Assembly: GCA_947577185.1 (NCBI GenBank)
Contig: CANPUE010000018.1
Location: 1-43,909 of the forward strand
DNA: 43,909 nt
Source: an uncultured Lachnospiraceae bacterium
GTDB taxonomy: Bacteria > Bacillota > Clostridia > Lachnospirales > Lachnospiraceae
Reading direction: 5' to 3'
The position numbers and the translations under genes were made by a program. The number at the start of each line of letters is the position of its first letter. Position 1 is the first letter of the stretch. Below the pieces are notes generated by a model. It did not search any database, was not told the origin of the DNA, and saw only the letters and a program-made list of their open reading frames with translations. This document shows, one piece after another, positions 27,905 to 36,361 of the stretch.

Positions 27905-28912
27905 ATGGCAGTTGAAGCTTCAAAAGTTCCGCAGATTACATTAAATACAGGAGATAAGGTTCCCTGCATCGGGATGGGAACATTCGGTTCCGACCGGTTT
28001 GATGCAAAACAGGTTTCGGAGGCGGTGGCGGGCGGGATCCGCGCGGGATACCGCATGTTTGACTGTGCGGCCTGCTATGGCAACGAGAAAGAGATCGGAG
28101 AGGTGTTTCAGGCCGCTTTCGATGAAGGAATCGTAGAGAGAAAAGACCTATACATTATGACAAAAGTGTGGAATGACATGCACCGCGAGGTGGAGAAGTC
28201 CTGCCGGAAAAGCATCGCGGATCTGCGCTGCGATTATATCGATCTGTTCTATATTCACTGGCCTTTTCCCAATTATCATGCGCCGCATTGTGATGTGGAT
28301 TCCAGAAATCCGGATTCCAGACCGTTTTCCGTAAAGGAATTTATGGATACTTACAGGCAGTGTGAGGCCCTCGTTGATAAAGGTCTGATCAGGCATATCG
28401 GTATTTCCAATATGACGATTCCGAAATTAAATGCGGTGATCGGCCAATTCCGGATAAAACCGGCGGCCTGTGAGCTGGAACTGCATCCATGCTTCCAGCA
28501 GCAGGAGATTTTTGACTATCTCAGAGCGCATGATATCCAGCCTGTAGGGTATATGCCGATCGGATCCCCGCAAAGACCTGAGCGGGATATGGAACCGGAG
28601 GATATAGCAGATATGCAGGTGCCGGAATTTGCGGCGATCGCAGACAAATACGGTGTACATCCGGCGATCATTGCCCTAAAGTGGGCGATGCAGAGGGGGC
28701 AGATTCCGATTCCGTTTTCCATTCATAATTATGAAGCCAATCTGGAGGCAGCGGTGACAGAGCCTTTAACAGAAGAAGAAATGAATATTATTGCCACATT
28801 GGAGAAGAATAACCGGCTTGTCAAAGGTCAGGTATTCTTATGGCCGGGGGCAGACGACTGGCATGCTCTGTGGGATGAGGACGGTGTGATCGTGGACTGT
28901 ACGGACGCGTAA
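27905..28912 (+). CDS. Aldo/keto reductase
   Basis: A 335-residue (beta/alpha)8-barrel NADPH reductase. The catalytic tetrad is complete: D53 (FDCAACY), Y58 (ACYGNE), K87 (MTKVW) and H118 (IHWPFPN). The substrate-loop region carries a non-standard insertion HAPHCDVDSRNPDSRPFS, and the NADP-site segment near the end (PIPFSIHNYEANLEAAV) is conserved. It could reduce the aldehyde made by aldol cleavage, for example lactaldehyde to propanediol, or a sugar to a polyol; the neighbours allow either. It follows the dehydrogenase by 80 bases, with AAGGAGG before the ATG. A large hairpin follows the gene. Confidence 0.9.
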   Translation: MAVEASKVPQITLNTGDKVPCIGMGTFGSDRFDAKQVSEAVAGGIRAGYRMFDCAACYGNEKEIGEVFQAAFDEGIVERKDLYIMTKVWNDMHREVEKSCRKSIADLRCDYIDLFYIHWPFPNYHAPHCDVDSRNPDSRPFSVKEFMDTYRQCEALVDKGLIRHIGISNMTIPKLNAVIGQFRIKPAACELELHPCFQQQEIFDYLRAHDIQPVGYMPIGSPQRPERDMEPEDIADMQVPEFAAIADKYGVHPAIIALKWAMQRGQIPIPFSIHNYEANLEAAVTEPLTEEEMNIIATLEKNNRLVKGQVFLWPGADDWHALWDEDGVIVDCTDA

Positions 28913-28920
28913 AAGCAATG

Positions 28921-28962
28921 TGCAAGAGGGCGGCGGAGACAAAACTCTGCCGCCCTCTTGCA
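28921..28962 (+). terminator. Long hairpin after aldo/keto reductase gene
   Basis: TGCAAGAGGGCGGC (28921-28934) pairs perfectly with 28949-28962; four inner bases extend the stem with one mismatch around an ACAAAA loop. There is no T tract, so it may act as a factor-dependent terminator or a processing/stability element rather than a textbook terminator. Confidence 0.5.
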
Positions 28963-29095
28963 CTGGATTGCGTCATTGACGCCGTCCAGGAAAATGTTTA
29001 TGATACGCGCCCGGATCAGGCTGCAGGAAATCTCTTTTTGCGATAAAAAGTGAATATTGTGGTATAAGTTTCCTTAAATGTCGTATATACCAGCA

Positions 29096-29124
29096 TTGTA
29101 ATTGATACTATTTTTTGATATAAT
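29096..29124 (+). promoter_or_regulatory. Promoter of aldolase/ABC operon
   Basis: TTGTAA (29096-29101), exactly 17 bases, then consensus TATAAT (29119-29124). Transcription should start near 29131, about 130 bases before the aldolase. Confidence 0.75.
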
Positions 29125-29140
29125 AAACACAATGAATCAG

Positions 29141-29156
29141 AGCGAAACGTTTTGTT
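29141..29156. promoter_or_regulatory. Degenerate LacI-family operator downstream of promoter
   Basis: AGCGAAACGTTTTGTT shares the first twelve bases with the perfect palindrome at 25217-25232 and deviates in its last four. It sits just past the expected start of transcription, so a repressor here would act as a roadblock. Confidence 0.65.
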
Positions 29157-29262
29157 TTACTGAAACCCGTTCAGACAGTTAAGGCATTTTTCAGAGGGAA
29201 ATAGAAAAATATTCTTATCCTGCCGGATGTGAGTTTCATTAAGTAAAGGAGGGATAGTTTAA

Positions 29263-30111
29263 ATGTCATTCGTTACAACGAAACAAATGCTTGCGGCCGC
29301 GGATGAAGGCGCTTATGCGGTTGGAGCGTTTAATGTGGAAAACATGGAAATGGTGATGGCGGTGATCGCGGCCGCGGAAGAGATGAACGCACCGGCGATC
29401 TTACAGACAACACCATCGACTGTCAAGTATGCAGGACTTCCATTATACTATGCCAATGTAAAAGCCGCGGCAAAGCGGGCCAAAGTACCTGTTGCACTTC
29501 ATCTGGATCACGGTAACAGCTTTTCTCTTGCCATGCAGGCGCTCAGAATCGGTTACACTTCTATTATGATTGATGGTTCCCATGAATCTTTTGAAGAGAA
29601 TATCGCGTTGACACGCAGGGTAGTAGATGCCTGCAGTGCTTCCGACATACCGGTGGAAGCGGAACTTGGCAAGGTAGGCGGGAAAGAGGACGATCTTGAC
29701 TGTAACGATCCTGGCTATACGGAGCCAGACGATGCCGTGAAATTTGTAGAAGAAACAGGGATCTCATCTCTGGCGGTTGCGATCGGTACGGCGCATGGTA
29801 TTTATAAAGGAGAGCCTAAGTTAGACATAGAGCGTCTGTCAGAGATCAGGAAGCGCGTCAGCATTCCGCTGGTACTGCACGGTGCGTCCGGTGTGCCGGA
29901 TGAGGCGGTCAGGGAATGCATCAGGAGAGGGATCAGCAAGGTCAATTTTGCAACGGAACTGCGGATCGCATACAGCAATGGTATCAAAAAGTTCTTAACA
30001 GATAACCCGGATGCATTTGATCCGAAAAAATACGGCGCAGTGGGAATGGAATATGTGACGGAAGTGGTAAAAAATAAGATTGAGGTATGCGGAAGCGCAG
30101 GAAAAGCGTGA
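29263..30111 (+). CDS. Class II ketose-bisphosphate aldolase
   Basis: A 282-residue zinc aldolase (fructose- or tagatose-bisphosphate aldolase family, KbaY/GatY-like). Visible active-site residues: D82 and H83 in HLDHG, E134 in VEAELG, H178 in GTAHGIY, H206 in LVLHGASG and N228 in SKVNFATE, covering zinc binding, proton transfer and phosphate/substrate contacts. It cleaves a ketose bisphosphate to dihydroxyacetone phosphate and an aldehyde. It is the first gene of the operon carrying the ABC sugar importer and is under the LacI operator at 29141. No L-fuculose-phosphate aldolase (class II FucA type) is in the window, so this enzyme may take its place for the sugar served here; that is an inference. 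Confidence 0.9.
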   Translation: MSFVTTKQMLAAADEGAYAVGAFNVENMEMVMAVIAAAEEMNAPAILQTTPSTVKYAGLPLYYANVKAAAKRAKVPVALHLDHGNSFSLAMQALRIGYTSIMIDGSHESFEENIALTRRVVDACSASDIPVEAELGKVGGKEDDLDCNDPGYTEPDDAVKFVEETGISSLAVAIGTAHGIYKGEPKLDIERLSEIRKRVSIPLVLHGASGVPDEAVRECIRRGISKVNFATELRIAYSNGIKKFLTDNPDAFDPKKYGAVGMEYVTEVVKNKIEVCGSAGKA

Positions 30112-30194
30112 GGGATACCGGGCACATTGTTTAGCAACGAATGAAATCGGGTGTAGTCATTAAGAGACTCTATCTGTAGTTGGGAGGAAGAAAA

Positions 30195-31166
30195 TTGGAA
30201 AAAATCAAACAAAATCCAATTGTAAAAAAACTGGGGTTTAACAGAATCGTATTGTTTGGCGTGCTTTTGTTGATGTATCTGCTTTTCTGCATTTTGAGTG
30301 ATAATTTTGCAGGGCTTCCCAGAATTTTGAGCACACTGAACTATGCATATTTCCTTGGGTTTTTAGCACTTGGGGTAACTTTTGTAATTGCTACGGGAGG
30401 AATCGACTTTTCCATTGGGCCGGTTATGTTCTGTGCGGCGCTGGTCTCAGGATACTGCCTGAATTCTTATGGTGTGCCGATGGTGCTGAGCCTGATCATC
30501 AGTGTTCTTGTAGGTGCATTGTTCGGCACGTTTAACGGTTATCTCGTTGCCTACTGGTCTGTACCGCCGTTCATCGTTTCCATGGCCAGCATGAACATCG
30601 CAAAGGGCGTTGCGTCAGTCTTCACAAAGACACAGTCGGTGAGCTGGCCGCAGGGTGTATCCGAACAGGGCTGGTTCCGTAAATTTGTTAAAGTGGGAAA
30701 CTTCCCCGTTGGACTGCTTATTTTCCTGGCTTTTGCGATCATCTGTTCTATTATTTTGAATAAGACCAAAGCAGGACGTTACATATTAAGCCTCGGAAGC
30801 AATAAGGAAGCGGTAAGACTTTCCGGTGTTAATATCAAAAAGTGGGAAATGCTTGCTTATGTCATCTGCGGTACGCTCGTAGGAATCGCGGCCATCTTCT
30901 ATGTAGCGGCTTACACGACCGTGCAGCCCGGATACGGCGACACGTACAATAATGAAGCGATCGCGGGATGCGTTATGGGCGGTACTTCCATGGCGGGCGG
31001 ACTGGCCTCGATCGGCGGTACGGTAATCGGCGTATTCATCATCGCTCTTTTGCAGGAAGGTATCCTGGCACTTCACTTTACGAAAGATTATCAGCTTATT
31101 ATTACAGGGCTCATTGTTATCGTGGCAGTGTACGCGGACGTGGTTGCGCGCCGCAAGAAGAATTAG
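30195..31166 (+). CDS. Ribose/monosaccharide-type ABC permease 1
   Basis: A 323-residue RbsC/MglC-like inner-membrane permease with about 9-10 helices and the family motifs GGIDFSIGPVM and GSNKEAVRLSGVNIKKW (cytoplasmic coupling region), then GGTSMAGGLASIGGTVIG. The start is probably TTG 30195, seven bases after GGGAGG; an upstream in-frame TTG would begin within that site. It is followed by the double ATPase at 31217 and a second permease at 32726, so the importer probably has a heterodimeric membrane part. Confidence 0.9.
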   Translation: MEKIKQNPIVKKLGFNRIVLFGVLLLMYLLFCILSDNFAGLPRILSTLNYAYFLGFLALGVTFVIATGGIDFSIGPVMFCAALVSGYCLNSYGVPMVLSLIISVLVGALFGTFNGYLVAYWSVPPFIVSMASMNIAKGVASVFTKTQSVSWPQGVSEQGWFRKFVKVGNFPVGLLIFLAFAIICSIILNKTKAGRYILSLGSNKEAVRLSGVNIKKWEMLAYVICGTLVGIAAIFYVAAYTTVQPGYGDTYNNEAIAGCVMGGTSMAGGLASIGGTVIGVFIIALLQEGILALHFTKDYQLIITGLIVIVAVYADVVARRKKN

Positions 31167-31216
31167 TGCGAAGAAGCAGGGTGAAAACGGGCAGATAGAA
31201 AGGCGAAGGTAAGAAC

Positions 31217-32713
31217 ATGGGCGAAGTAATCTTAACGATGAAGGAAATTGATAAATCTTTCCCCGGTGTACACGCGCTGGATCATGTAAATTTCGAAGTG
31301 AAAAAAGGCGAAGTGCATGCTTTGATGGGAGAGAACGGTGCCGGTAAATCGACACTGATGAAGGTACTGACGGGGATTTACAAAAAAGATTCCGGTACGA
31401 TCACCTTTGAAGGAAAAGAAGTAGAGTTTCATAACACGAGAGAAGCGCAGGATGCGGGTGTTGTCATTGTACATCAGGAGCTGAATATGCTCGGACATCT
31501 GACGGTAGCGCAGAATATTTTTATCGGACGTGAGTTCAAAAAAGGATTGTCCATTGACGATAAGAAAATGAACGAAGAAGCGGCAAAACTTTTTAAGAAG
31601 CTTCATATCGATATTGATCCGACAGAGACGATGAGTAATCTGACGGTCGGAAAGCAGCAGATGTGCGAGATCGCAAAGGCAATCTCCCACGAAGCGAAAG
31701 TTATTATTTTTGACGAGCCTTCCGCGGCACTGACGGAAACGGAAATCGAAGAACTGTTTAAGATCATTAAGGATCTGCGTAAGCAGCAGCTTGGTATTGT
31801 GTACATATCCCACCGTATGGATGAGATCAAAGTCATCACGGACCGGGTAACTGTCATGCGCGACGGTACTTATGTGGGTACTCTGATCACAAATGAGTGT
31901 ACAAAAGACGATATTATCAACATGATGGTCGGACGTGTTATTTACGAAGATCCGAAAGAACACAGCATGGTGAAGTCGGACGCTCCGGTTGTCCTGAAAG
32001 TAGAACACCTGAATGCGGGCAGAATGGTGCAGGATGTAAGCTTTGAACTGCGCAAAGGCGAGATCCTGGGATTTTCCGGATTGATGGGGGCAGGGCGTAC
32101 CGAGACGGCGCGTGCTATTTTCGGTGCGGATCCCAAAGAGAGCGGCGATATTTATATCAATGGTAAAAAAGTGATAATCAATTCTCCGGAGGATGCCGTA
32201 AAATGCGGAATCGGTTATCTGTCAGAAGACAGAAAACGTTTCGGTATCGTCGTGCAGAAGACCGTTGCGGAAAACTCCACGATGGCTGCCCTTGAGAAAT
32301 ACATGAAGGGGCTGTTCATTGATAAGAAAGCCGAAAAACAGGTTTCTGAGGAATATGTGAAATCTCTGGCGACAAAGACGCCGAGCGTTGACCAGCTTGT
32401 TGTCAATCTGTCCGGCGGTAACCAGCAGAAAGTCGTTATTGCGAAATGGCTTGTAAGAAACTGTGATATCCTGATATTTGATGAACCGACAAGAGGCATC
32501 GATGTCGGCGCCAAGAATGAAATCTATAAGCTGATGAATAAACTGGCTGAGGAAGGCAAATCGATCATCATGATTTCTTCTGAAATGACTGAGATATTGA
32601 GAATGAGCGACCGTATCGTCATCATGTGTGAAGGCAAGAAGACCGGCGAAGTCGGGATTGAGGAAGCTTCACAGGAAGCGATCATGAATATGGCGACACG
32701 AGAGATTGGTTAG
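31217..32713 (+). CDS. Sugar ABC transporter ATP-binding protein (RbsA/MglA type)
   Basis: A 498-residue protein with two fused ABC domains. The first has a complete Walker A (GENGAGKST, about residues 38-46) and Walker B (VIIFDEPSAALTE) with a degenerate signature NLTVGKQQM. The second has a degenerate P-loop region FSGLMGAGRTETARAIFG but a canonical signature LSGGNQQKVVIAKWL and Walker B ILIFDEPTRGIDVGAK. This pattern is normal for RbsA/MglA importers. It energises the two permeases either side; the binding protein is at 33855. ATG 31217 has GGCGAAGG-like sequence upstream. Confidence 0.94.
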   Translation: MGEVILTMKEIDKSFPGVHALDHVNFEVKKGEVHALMGENGAGKSTLMKVLTGIYKKDSGTITFEGKEVEFHNTREAQDAGVVIVHQELNMLGHLTVAQNIFIGREFKKGLSIDDKKMNEEAAKLFKKLHIDIDPTETMSNLTVGKQQMCEIAKAISHEAKVIIFDEPSAALTETEIEELFKIIKDLRKQQLGIVYISHRMDEIKVITDRVTVMRDGTYVGTLITNECTKDDIINMMVGRVIYEDPKEHSMVKSDAPVVLKVEHLNAGRMVQDVSFELRKGEILGFSGLMGAGRTETARAIFGADPKESGDIYINGKKVIINSPEDAVKCGIGYLSEDRKRFGIVVQKTVAENSTMAALEKYMKGLFIDKKAEKQVSEEYVKSLATKTPSVDQLVVNLSGGNQQKVVIAKWLVRNCDILIFDEPTRGIDVGAKNEIYKLMNKLAEEGKSIIMISSEMTEILRMSDRIVIMCEGKKTGEVGIEEASQEAIMNMATREIG

Positions 32714-32725
32714 GAGGAGGAGAAC

Positions 32726-33730
32726 ATGAGTAAAAGCGGTGCAGCAAATTCACAAAATAAATCGATAGTTTCAAAACTGGGCGGGCAGAAATTCATAGTT
32801 CTTCTGGTAGTAGTCGCATTGATCGTCTTTTTCAGCGTTATCAGTCCGGATTTCAGAAAATATACGACGTTCATGAGTATTCTGGATTATTCCTATTATA
32901 TCGCCCTGATGGCGATCGGCGTTACGTTTCCGCTGATCACGGGCGGCGTTGACCTTTCCATTGGTACGGGGCTGATCTGTTATTCCCTGACGGGCGGTTA
33001 TCTGATCGTGCAGAAGGGCTGGCCTGTATGGGCGGGCATAATCGTAGCGCTGTTACTGAGCATCGTGATCGGATGTTTCAATGGCGTGTTGGTTGCGATC
33101 ATGAACCTGCCGCCGTTCTTAGCTACGTTATGTACCTGTATGATCACCCGCGGCCTTGGTTCCATTTTTTCCAATAACTTTGGTATTTCTTGGCCGACAG
33201 CCGATGCGCCGGGAGGCTGGTTCCGCAGTATCTTTAAGATCACGGTGAACGGTACGAAGATCCCGCTGGGATTTTTGTGGGTGCTTCTTCTGGTAGCGCT
33301 TATGGCATTTGTACTAAATCATACGAAAATCGGGCGCTATACGATAGCGATCGGCAGCAATAAAGAAGCGACGATCCTTTCCGGTATCAATGTAAAGTTC
33401 TATCACATTATGGCTTACGTGATCTCCGGTTTCTTCGCGGGCCTGGCGGCAATTGCTTACTCGGCGGTGTTTTCTACGGTGCAGCCCGGTACGGGCGCCG
33501 GATTCGAGTTGGAGGCGATCGGCGGTGCGATTATCGGCGGCGTATCCGCAAGCGGCGGCGTAGGAAGCGTGGAAGGATCCCTGATCGGCGTATTCGTTAT
33601 CTGCCTGTTAAAGACGGGGCTTCCCTATATCGGCCTGCAGGCAAACTGGCAGCAGATTATCACGGGTGTTGTGCTGATCTGGGCTGTATTGATTGATATT
33701 ATGAAGAAGAAAAAAGAAAAAGTTGTTTAA
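32726..33730 (+). CDS. Ribose/monosaccharide-type ABC permease 2
   Basis: A 334-residue RbsC-like permease, paralogous to the one at 30195 (shared GGVDLSIGTGLIC, GSNKEATILSGINVKFYH and GGVSASGGVGSVEGSLIGVF motifs). It has a strong ribosome site (AGGAGGAGAAC) and starts 12 bases after the ATPase stop. Together with permease 1 it should make a heterodimeric channel across the cytoplasmic membrane. Confidence 0.92.
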   Translation: MSKSGAANSQNKSIVSKLGGQKFIVLLVVVALIVFFSVISPDFRKYTTFMSILDYSYYIALMAIGVTFPLITGGVDLSIGTGLICYSLTGGYLIVQKGWPVWAGIIVALLLSIVIGCFNGVLVAIMNLPPFLATLCTCMITRGLGSIFSNNFGISWPTADAPGGWFRSIFKITVNGTKIPLGFLWVLLLVALMAFVLNHTKIGRYTIAIGSNKEATILSGINVKFYHIMAYVISGFFAGLAAIAYSAVFSTVQPGTGAGFELEAIGGAIIGGVSASGGVGSVEGSLIGVFVICLLKTGLPYIGLQANWQQIITGVVLIWAVLIDIMKKKKEKVV

Positions 33731-33759
33731 AATTTAAGAAATATTTAGGAATTTATAAA

Positions 33760-33788
33760 TTGACAGAAGAGATACACTGTCGTACGAT
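33760..33788 (+). promoter_or_regulatory. Separate promoter for the binding protein gene
   Basis: Consensus TTGACA (33760-33765), 17 bases, then TACGAT (33783-33788). It lies between permease 2 and the binding protein gene and would allow the binding protein to be made in excess over the membrane parts. Confidence 0.65.
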
Positions 33789-33854
33789 TACCAGATATGA
33801 GCCGCATCAGCGGTTACATATAAATATTCAAGCAAATCAAAAGGAGGATTAAAA

Positions 33855-35063
33855 ATGAAAAAGAAAGTATTAGCAACATTGCTGAGCGTAAGCATGGTAG
33901 CTGCACTGCTCGTAGGATGTGGGGATGATTCAAAATCAGCATCTTCCAGCTCAACCGACACAGCGGCATCGACCGATACCTCAGCATCAACTGACACCTC
34001 AGCATCGACTGATACAGCATCAACTGATACCTCAGCTGACACAGCTTCATCCGATACGGCAACGACAGGTGGAGATTACAAATTTGAGATCATCGTTAAG
34101 AGCTACCAGTCATCTTACTGGCAGGCAGCTGTAACAGGTGTAAATCAGAAAGCGGAAGAATTAGGCGTAACAGTAAACTGTACCGGCCCTAACGCAGAGA
34201 CTGATATCGCAGACCAGGTTAACATGTTAAACAATGCGATCAACAATGCACCGAATGGAATCGGCCTCGCAGCATGTGACCAGGAAGCCTGCCTTGATTC
34301 CTTACAGACAGCCATGGACAATGGAATTCCTGTAGTATGCTTTGACTCCGGTATTCCGAACGCTCCTGCCGGATCTGTATATGCAACAATCGCAACAGAT
34401 AACTATGCGGCAGGCGCAACAGCAGCAGAAAATCTGTATCCGGCATTAAAAGATAAGATCGCAGGTGCAACCGCACCGGTAAGAATCGGTGAAGTAAATC
34501 AGGAAGCTACTTCTGAATCTATCACAAGCCGTGGTCTTGGATTCATCGATAAGATTACCGAGCTCGCAACAGCGGACGGTAAGAGCGTAGCAGTTATTGG
34601 TAACGAATATTATGTAAATAACTGCAAAGATAAAGGCGATGAAGCAAGCGCAGATATCATCATCGAAGTTGCAGTACCGGCGCAGACAACAGTTGAGATG
34701 TGTGCAACAGAAGCATCCGTTATCCTGAACAAAGCTGATACGATCGGTATGTTCGGTTCCAATCAGGTTGCGGCAGAAGGTATCCTGACTGCAAATGAGA
34801 ACCTTGACGTACTGGGAACAGATCCTGCATCTTCTATTCTGGCAGCAGGTTTCGATGCTGGTTCCGTAATCAAGGGCGCGATCACAGGCGGCAAGATGTT
34901 TGGTGCGGTTACACAGTCTCCTCTGGCTATGGGACAGACAACGGTAGAAGTTCTTACAAAGATTGCGAACGGCGAATCCGTATCTGACGTTCCGACACAG
35001 GGTTACTGGTATGACGCGGCAACGATAGACGATCCTTCCATCGCTCCGAACCTGTATGACTAA
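33855..35063 (+). CDS. Sugar ABC transporter substrate-binding lipoprotein
   Basis: A 402-residue lipoprotein: signal peptide with lipobox LLVGC (Cys22), then a roughly 50-residue linker of Ser, Thr, Asp and Ala repeats, then an RbsB-like type 1 periplasmic-binding domain (YKFEIIVKSYQSSYWQAAV, NNAPNGIGLAACDQ, IPVVCFDSGI, IATDNYAAGATAAENLYP, late NENLDVLGTDPAS). It delivers a monosaccharide to the permeases upstream. AAGGAGG precedes the ATG and a promoter lies 70 bases before it. Ribose-family fold; fucose or a related sugar is inferred from fucU and fucI nearby. Confidence 0.94.
   Translation: MKKKVLATLLSVSMVAALLVGCGDDSKSASSSSTDTAASTDTSASTDTSASTDTASTDTSADTASSDTATTGGDYKFEIIVKSYQSSYWQAAVTGVNQKAEELGVTVNCTGPNAETDIADQVNMLNNAINNAPNGIGLAACDQEACLDSLQTAMDNGIPVVCFDSGIPNAPAGSVYATIATDNYAAGATAAENLYPALKDKIAGATAPVRIGEVNQEATSESITSRGLGFIDKITELATADGKSVAVIGNEYYVNNCKDKGDEASADIIIEVAVPAQTTVEMCATEASVILNKADTIGMFGSNQVAAEGILTANENLDVLGTDPASSILAAGFDAGSVIKGAITGGKMFGAVTQSPLAMGQTTVEVLTKIANGESVSDVPTQGYWYDAATIDDPSIAPNLYD
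33966..34034 (+). repeat. 18-bp tandem repeats encoding an S/T/D/A linker
   Basis: About four imperfect copies of a unit like GCATCGACTGATACCTCA, one of them three bases short. They encode repeated Ala-Ser-Thr-Asp-Thr-Ser and form the flexible tether between the lipid anchor and the binding domain. Confidence 0.75.
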
Positions 35064-35092
35064 TCATCATCCATTATTTATGAAGTAAGAAA

Positions 35093-35128
35093 GAAAAAGG
35101 GACAGGGATAGTATCTCTGTCCTTTTTT
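35093..35128 (+). terminator. Intrinsic terminator after sugar ABC operon
   Basis: A 10-bp stem GGACAGGGAT/ATCTCTGTCC (35100-35109 and 35113-35122, one G-T pair), a 3-base loop and six T residues. An A-rich run upstream could make it bidirectional. Confidence 0.85.
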
Positions 35129-35187
35129 AAAAAATTTTTATGGGCGAAACGGCAGGAAAGCCTGCTGTATGCCGGAAAGGACAAAAT

Positions 35188-35628
35188 ATGTTAAAAGGGA
35201 TACCCAAAATTCTTTCACCGGAACTGTTAAAAGTTCTGGCTGAAATGGGACACAGCGACAGGCTGGTGATTTCCGATGGAAATTTCCCGGCAGAGTCTAT
35301 GGGGAAAAATGCGATTGTCATCCGCTGTGACGGACACGGTGTGCCGGAACTGCTGGAAGCGATTCTGCAGGTATTTCCGCTGGACACCTATGTGGAACAT
35401 CCGATGAATCTGATGGAGGTAATGCCGGGAGATAAGGTAGAAACACCGATCTGGGATACTTACAAAGAGATTGTCAGAAAACATGATGAGCGCGGAGACG
35501 CGGCAGTCGGAACGATCGAACGTTTTACATTTTACGAAGAGGCAAAGACAGCATATGCGATCATCGCAACCGGAGAGTCGGCACTTTATGCAAATGTGAT
35601 GCTGCAAAAAGGTGTTGTGACGGATTGA
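35188..35628 (+). CDS. fucU: L-fucose mutarotase (FucU/RbsD family)
   Basis: A 146-residue protein that interconverts the anomers of L-fucose after uptake, feeding the isomerase. The family motif GHSDRLVISDGNFPAESMG places the catalytic His at residue 22, as in E. coli FucU (140 residues), with further conserved D-G-H (RCDGHGVPELLEAI) and the C-terminal ALYANVMLQKGV. ATG 35188 is chosen for the GGAAAGG site; a further upstream start in frame would begin near the terminator. It starts after the ABC operon terminator, so expression is from readthrough or its own, unseen promoter. Confidence 0.9.
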   Translation: MLKGIPKILSPELLKVLAEMGHSDRLVISDGNFPAESMGKNAIVIRCDGHGVPELLEAILQVFPLDTYVEHPMNLMEVMPGDKVETPIWDTYKEIVRKHDERGDAAVGTIERFTFYEEAKTAYAIIATGESALYANVMLQKGVVTD

Positions 35629-35717
35629 TCATTGACCGGGCAGGCATAAAGATGATAAAATGAGGAAAGGCTTCACGAGAGAAATCGCATAGATTTCATT
35701 CGATTGCGAGTGACGTT

Positions 35718-35826
35718 AATGCGTGGAATAAAATGCGTGGAGTAAGTGAACAGACCAAATTGACGGAACAGGTAAATGGACATAGATGGAATGGCTGACG
35801 TGCCATCAGCATTCTGCCGGCGCGTT
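35718..35826 (+). repeat. Direct repeat and hairpin in fucU-downstream leader
   Basis: Direct repeat AATGCGTGGA(A/G)TA at 35718-35730 and 35732-35744, then a hairpin with arms about GAATGGCTGA and TCAGCATTC (single-base bulge) around 35789-35815. It lies in the 266-base gap between fucU and the next gene. Role unknown. Confidence 0.4.
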
Positions 35827-35894
35827 TCCATTCCATTCATTTCCTGAATCCGTGAAGATGCCCGGGATGTCCCTGCGGAAAGGAGTATATAATT

Positions 35895-36332
35895 ATGTTG
35901 GAACAGGTAGAAACGATATTCGACAGGATGGCCGATATGATGAAGAAGCTCAAGAAAGCCTCCTATGAGACTCATATGAAAGCTTTCCGTGAGGAACATG
36001 GGCATTTTTTTGTAGAAATGATCCGGTACGTGGAGGGAAGCACGGATAAAGAAGCGGCGGCAGAGGAAGTCGCGGCCTGCTTCACAGAGGCGGTCAGGGA
36101 ACAGTTTAGCGTGAGAGGAAAGATCAATGGCCGCACGCAGGCAGACCTGAATTTTTTCATGATCTATTATGTGTTTCCGGCACTGTTGCTGGAGGAGGGG
36201 GAAAACAATGTGTTGATCGCGGACAGTATCCGGGACACATGGGGAGAGAAATTTAAGGACAGTAAGATTCAATACGCCGATTATGATAAGATACATGACG
36301 CATTTCGGGAAAAGATATTCGGTATTTTTTAG
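35895..36332 (+). CDS. Conserved-looking helical protein of unknown function
   Basis: A 145-residue, mainly alpha-helical, charged cytoplasmic protein (first half amphipathic and Lys/Met-rich: MADMMKKLKKASYETHMKAF; later NFFMIYYVFPALLLEEGENN and IHDAFREKIFGIF). No signal peptide or catalytic motif is visible and I do not recognise the family. The ATG follows GGAAAGGAG at nine bases. It lies 26 bases before the kinase at 36362 and shares its strand, so it belongs to the fucose part of the locus and may be a regulator or accessory subunit, but this is only guilt by association. Confidence 0.82.
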   Translation: MLEQVETIFDRMADMMKKLKKASYETHMKAFREEHGHFFVEMIRYVEGSTDKEAAAEEVAACFTEAVREQFSVRGKINGRTQADLNFFMIYYVFPALLLEEGENNVLIADSIRDTWGEKFKDSKIQYADYDKIHDAFREKIFGIF

Positions 36333-36361
36333 AAGAGGGAAGCAAAGAAAGGAGTACGATG

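Larger units (their letters stand above)
28913..29262. other. Intergenic region, 350 bp, with hairpin, promoter and operator
   Basis: Contains no gene. It holds a long hairpin after the reductase (28921-28962), the consensus promoter of the aldolase/ABC operon (29096-29124) and a degenerate LacI operator (29141-29156). The remaining 100 bases before the aldolase look like an ordinary leader. Confidence 0.65.

Noticed and set aside
28921..28962. Textbook intrinsic terminator after the aldo/keto reductase
   Set aside because: The stem is excellent but no T tract follows, so I kept it only as a hairpin with uncertain termination function.
29263..30111. Calling this gene fucA (L-fuculose-phosphate aldolase)
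   Set aside because: The sequence is of the FBA/KbaY class II aldolase family with HLDHG and TAHG motifs, not the FucA/AraD fold.
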